Source: Schaalia odontolytica (GTDB lineage Bacteria; Actinomycetota; Actinomycetes; Actinomycetales; Actinomycetaceae). From it: a DNA stretch of 64,000 nucleotides. The stretch lies in contig NZ_CP102197.1 of assembly GCF_024584435.1 (NCBI RefSeq), positions 1,550,001 through 1,614,000 of the forward strand, in the 5' to 3' direction. Made by a program: the position numbers and the translations under genes. The notes beneath the pieces are model-generated. The model worked only from the letters and a program-made list of their open reading frames with translations, did no database searches and was not told the DNA's origin. Below, one piece after another: positions 61,787 to 64,000 of this stretch; positions within the stretch are counted from its first letter, which is position 1, and each line of letters starts with the position of its first letter.

Positions 61787-63403
61787 TCAGGCTTCGCTGC
61801 GCTTGCGCGAGCGGATCACCATGGTGGATCCCACGGCGATGAGTCCCAGAGAGATGCCGCCGATGGTCATGAGCAGCTGGCCGTTGGCACCCGTGAGGGG
61901 CAGCTGGGGAACGGGCTGCTTGTTGTTGGCGATCTCCGCGCTGTACGTGGCAGCGGCGAGGGCGCCCTTGGAGACCGAGATGCCGGTCGTGGTCTTCTGC
62001 GGCAGGACGTAGCCCGCGGGGGCCTCGACCTCTTCGACGACGTAGCAGCGCTTGGTCGCGCCCTGGGACCCCTGGCCGGCGGAGCCGACGGAGTCGCCGA
62101 CGTAGAGGCCGTCGATTGCCACGAGGCCCGCGTCATCGGAGACGAACTCGGTCTTGTTGTTCACCGTGATCGCGTCGCCGGCCTTGGTGGCGGCGGAGCA
62201 GTCGGCGGCGTAGGGCTCGGCGGCGTTGTAGACCTTGAACTTCGCGCCCTTGATGCCGGTCTTGGCGGCGCCGGAGTTAGCGTCGAACTTCAGGAGCTGG
62301 GCGTTGCCCCAGTCGGTGGAGACCTCGGGGGAGGTCGGCGGGTTGTTCGGCTCGGTCGGAGGAGTCGACGGCGGCTCGTTCGGAGGAATGGCGCCGTAGT
62401 GCGTGTCCTGGACCAGGTTGGCCTTGTTCTTGATGGTGCCGTCGCCGATGGCGGAGACCGTGCCGGAGAAGATCGCCTCAAGCTTCTTGTTGGGGTTCGC
62501 CTTCAGCTTCGCCAGGCCGGCGCGCGTGAAGGAGACGACGACCAGGCCGCCCGTGTTGGACTGCACGTAGTCGGTGTTTTCGGCCAGCGTATCGGCGCCC
62601 AGGGTGACCTTGTCCACCTTGCCGTCGGAGAGGCGGTCGTCCAGCTGGTCGCGCAGGTAGAAGTAGGTGAAGTTCGTATCAGTGTCGAGGCTGGGGATCG
62701 TCGTGGAGACGGGGAACTGCACGCGCGAGCCGAGGCCTACGCCGTTCACGGTCTGATCGGAGATGGTCTTGTCGATCTCGATCTTCTGGTTCTTGGGGTA
62801 GGCGTGCACGTCGTAGAGCCACTTGCCCTCGCCACCGTTGGTGGTGTTGGGGAAGGGGATCGTGACGACGAAGGGCTTGGCCTTCTCGACGATGTCGGCG
62901 GGAGCCTCGGTCTCACAGACCAGGTACGCCGCGACGGACAGGCCCGCCAGGGTGGTCTTGCCACCGCCTGCGGTCGTCCCCTCAGCGGCAGCCTGAGCAT
63001 CGACGGCGGGCGCATTGTCACCCAGGGTCGGGTGGGCGGGATCCGTGCAGGCATTGGACGGGATGTTGTCGGCCAGGGCGGCGAGCTTGTCCCAGTCGGT
63101 GGGCTTGGACAGGTCCAGGCCCGAGACCTTGTAGGCCTTGAAGGTGACGCCGTCGACGCCATCGCCGCCGGAGTCGGCGGTGCCGTCAACCTTGCCCATG
63201 GTGCCCGTGGCGTTCTTCAGGTGCTTGTGGACGACGATCGAACCCGTTGCGTTCTGGTTGATCGTGCCGTAGGCCGGATCCTCGGCGAAGGTGGCGACGC
63301 TGGTCGCAACGACCCCGGCGACTCCGAGGCTGAGAGCACCCGCGGCGGCGATCATTCGCCGCCCGAGGGGCGCATACTTCCTGCTCACTAGTCTTCCTCT
63401 CAT
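61787..63403 (-). CDS. Fimbrial shaft pilin (SpaA/FimA-type) with LPLTGA sorting signal
   Basis: The 538-residue major pilin has a signal peptide (end near TFAED), an N-terminal D1-type domain, the pilin motif in WLYDVHAYPKNQ with its lysine used for polymerisation, a middle domain (about 205-325), a Pro-rich linker, and a C-terminal Cna-B-like domain with E-box YVVEEVEAPAGY. The end reads LPLTGA, membrane helix and RSRKRSEA. A GTG five codons inside the ATG, preceded by AGAGGAAG, is an alternative start. Isopeptide bonds within the domains are expected but not proven from sequence. The gene order shaft-tip-sortase puts the shaft first. Confidence 0.93.
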   Translation of the reverse strand: MRGRLVSRKYAPLGRRMIAAAGALSLGVAGVVATSVATFAEDPAYGTINQNATGSIVVHKHLKNATGTMGKVDGTADSGGDGVDGVTFKAYKVSGLDLSKPTDWDKLAALADNIPSNACTDPAHPTLGDNAPAVDAQAAAEGTTAGGGKTTLAGLSVAAYLVCETEAPADIVEKAKPFVVTIPFPNTTNGGEGKWLYDVHAYPKNQKIEIDKTISDQTVNGVGLGSRVQFPVSTTIPSLDTDTNFTYFYLRDQLDDRLSDGKVDKVTLGADTLAENTDYVQSNTGGLVVVSFTRAGLAKLKANPNKKLEAIFSGTVSAIGDGTIKNKANLVQDTHYGAIPPNEPPSTPPTEPNNPPTSPEVSTDWGNAQLLKFDANSGAAKTGIKGAKFKVYNAAEPYAADCSAATKAGDAITVNNKTEFVSDDAGLVAIDGLYVGDSVGSAGQGSQGATKRCYVVEEVEAPAGYVLPQKTTTGISVSKGALAAATYSAEIANNKQPVPQLPLTGANGQLLMTIGGISLGLIAVGSTMVIRSRKRSEA

Positions 63404-63602
63404 AACTTCCGCACTATGCGTGACGGGATGGATGGTTCAGCAACAAATATATGAGAGGTGACCCGAGAAAACTATGATTACCGGGAAATTTGAAAGCTAT
63501 CTCACGGCCTTATGTAAAGTACCGGCAATTCTGTGCGTTAGGTCTCAGTTAACTACCACTCGGTAGAGAGAGGTTCGATGGCCGCGGGGGATCAACCCCT
63601 CT
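63404..63602 (-). promoter_or_regulatory. AT-rich leader region of the fimbrial cluster
   Basis: The 199 bases between the DUF58 stop and the shaft start are clearly richer in A and T (for example around 63440-63530) than the flanking genes, as expected for a strong promoter. A candidate -10 TATATT lies near 63447-63452. No definite -35 or operator could be assigned. A CTACC/GGTAG hairpin sits near 63555. Confidence 0.5.
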
Positions 63603-64000
63603 TTATCTGCGGGATCCCGAGCGCTGCAGCGCCTTGAGCAACGCTCGCGGAACCTCCTCCGAGGAGCCTACGCTCACCTGGATGACGCCGCGCATGTCAA
63701 GCATGCGCGCGACAGCGGCGCGCCTTTGCTCAACAACCATGCTCGCCTCGCGGGCGAGCTGTTCGTCCCTGCGCAGAAAGTCCGGAAGGGGCCCCTCGTT
63801 GACGTCGATAACGGTTTTATCCTGGTCAATATCCGCCGGATTCATGTCGGCCACCGACACCTGGATGACCTGATGGCGCACGCTCAGCGACTTGATGATG
63901 TCATCGGCCTCATTCGTGGGGGTCGGCTGCGTCTGATCACTGATGATGACAATCAGCGAGCGACGCCTCGTCGTCGTCAACGCCCGACGCAGCAGCCGGG
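63603..64000 (-). CDS. DUF58 domain-containing protein, C-terminal part
   Basis: Only the last 132 codons are in the window; the gene continues past base 64000. The fragment RLLRRALTTTRRRSLIVIIS, followed by SVRHQVIQVSV and AVARMLDMRGVIQVSVGS, matches the C-terminal third of DUF58 proteins, with ALLKALQRSGSRR at the end. DUF58 proteins are normally encoded between moxR and VWA genes. Here the rest of such an operon appears only after the fimbrial cluster, at 53958-57504. The true start is outside the window. Confidence 0.85.
   Translation of the reverse strand, partial: RLLRRALTTTRRRSLIVIISDQTQPTPTNEADDIIKSLSVRHQVIQVSVADMNPADIDQDKTVIDVNEGPLPDFLRRDEQLAREASMVVEQRRAAVARMLDMRGVIQVSVGSSEEVPRALLKALQRSGSRR

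Overview
The window is high-GC DNA from an actinobacterium, most likely an oral or mucosal member of the Actinomycetaceae (Actinomyces/Schaalia type). Evidence for this is an HspR-controlled dnaK-grpE-dnaJ-hspR operon and clpB, a MurT/GatD pair, DUF2510 proteins, a class C sortase with Actinomyces-style two-component fimbriae, and cell-wall proteins ending in LARTG or LPLTG. The genus assignment is inference from gene content and style only. No rRNA, tRNA, phage, IS element or CRISPR array was recognised.

Layout. 1-2398 is the 5' part of a Zur-type-box-preceded surface protein (choice-of-anchor M). 2.5-8.4 kb holds exonuclease III, a serine hydrolase/TetR pair, clpB with a HAIR operator, and a YbjN protein. 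8.8-11.7 kb holds a DUF418 membrane protein and two paralogous membrane proteins. 11.8-13.8 kb holds murT and a gatD that reads with a frameshift. 14.4-18.6 kb is the dnaK operon with its HAIR operator. 18.8-24.7 kb holds two divergent wall-anchored proteins: a DUF5979-repeat adhesin and a GH29 fucosidase. 24.8-32.6 kb is mixed housekeeping (RlmC, VOC, GNAT, aldo/keto reductase, M18 aminopeptidase, Ohr, NUDIX, AspT-like transporter) plus a 624-bp gap carrying an array of GGATAGGTTAT-type elements. 32.7-36.5 kb is a triplicated two-gene cassette of DUF2510/coiled-coil and Cys-rich membrane proteins. 36.6-41.1 kb holds an S4 protein and a PadR-regulated ABC exporter. 41.6-47.9 kb is mixed metabolism, including an orphan substrate-binding lipoprotein and a phosphatidylcholine-synthase-like enzyme. 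48.0-53.9 kb is the purine operon purD-purC-purS-purQ-purL. 54.0-57.5 kb is the back half of a MoxR/DUF58/VWA operon, and its front half (a DUF58 C-terminus) reappears at 63.6-64.0 kb. Between the two halves lies a complete fimbrial cluster: shaft pilin, tip pilin and class C sortase.

How it fits together. Much of the window concerns the cell surface: fimbriae, LARTG-anchored proteins, a zinc-linked wall protein and a host-glycan fucosidase. Around these sit stress-response genes under HspR and ordinary biosynthesis. The least explained element is the triplicated DUF2510/AWC-domain cassette, followed by the repeat array at 27.3-27.5 kb.
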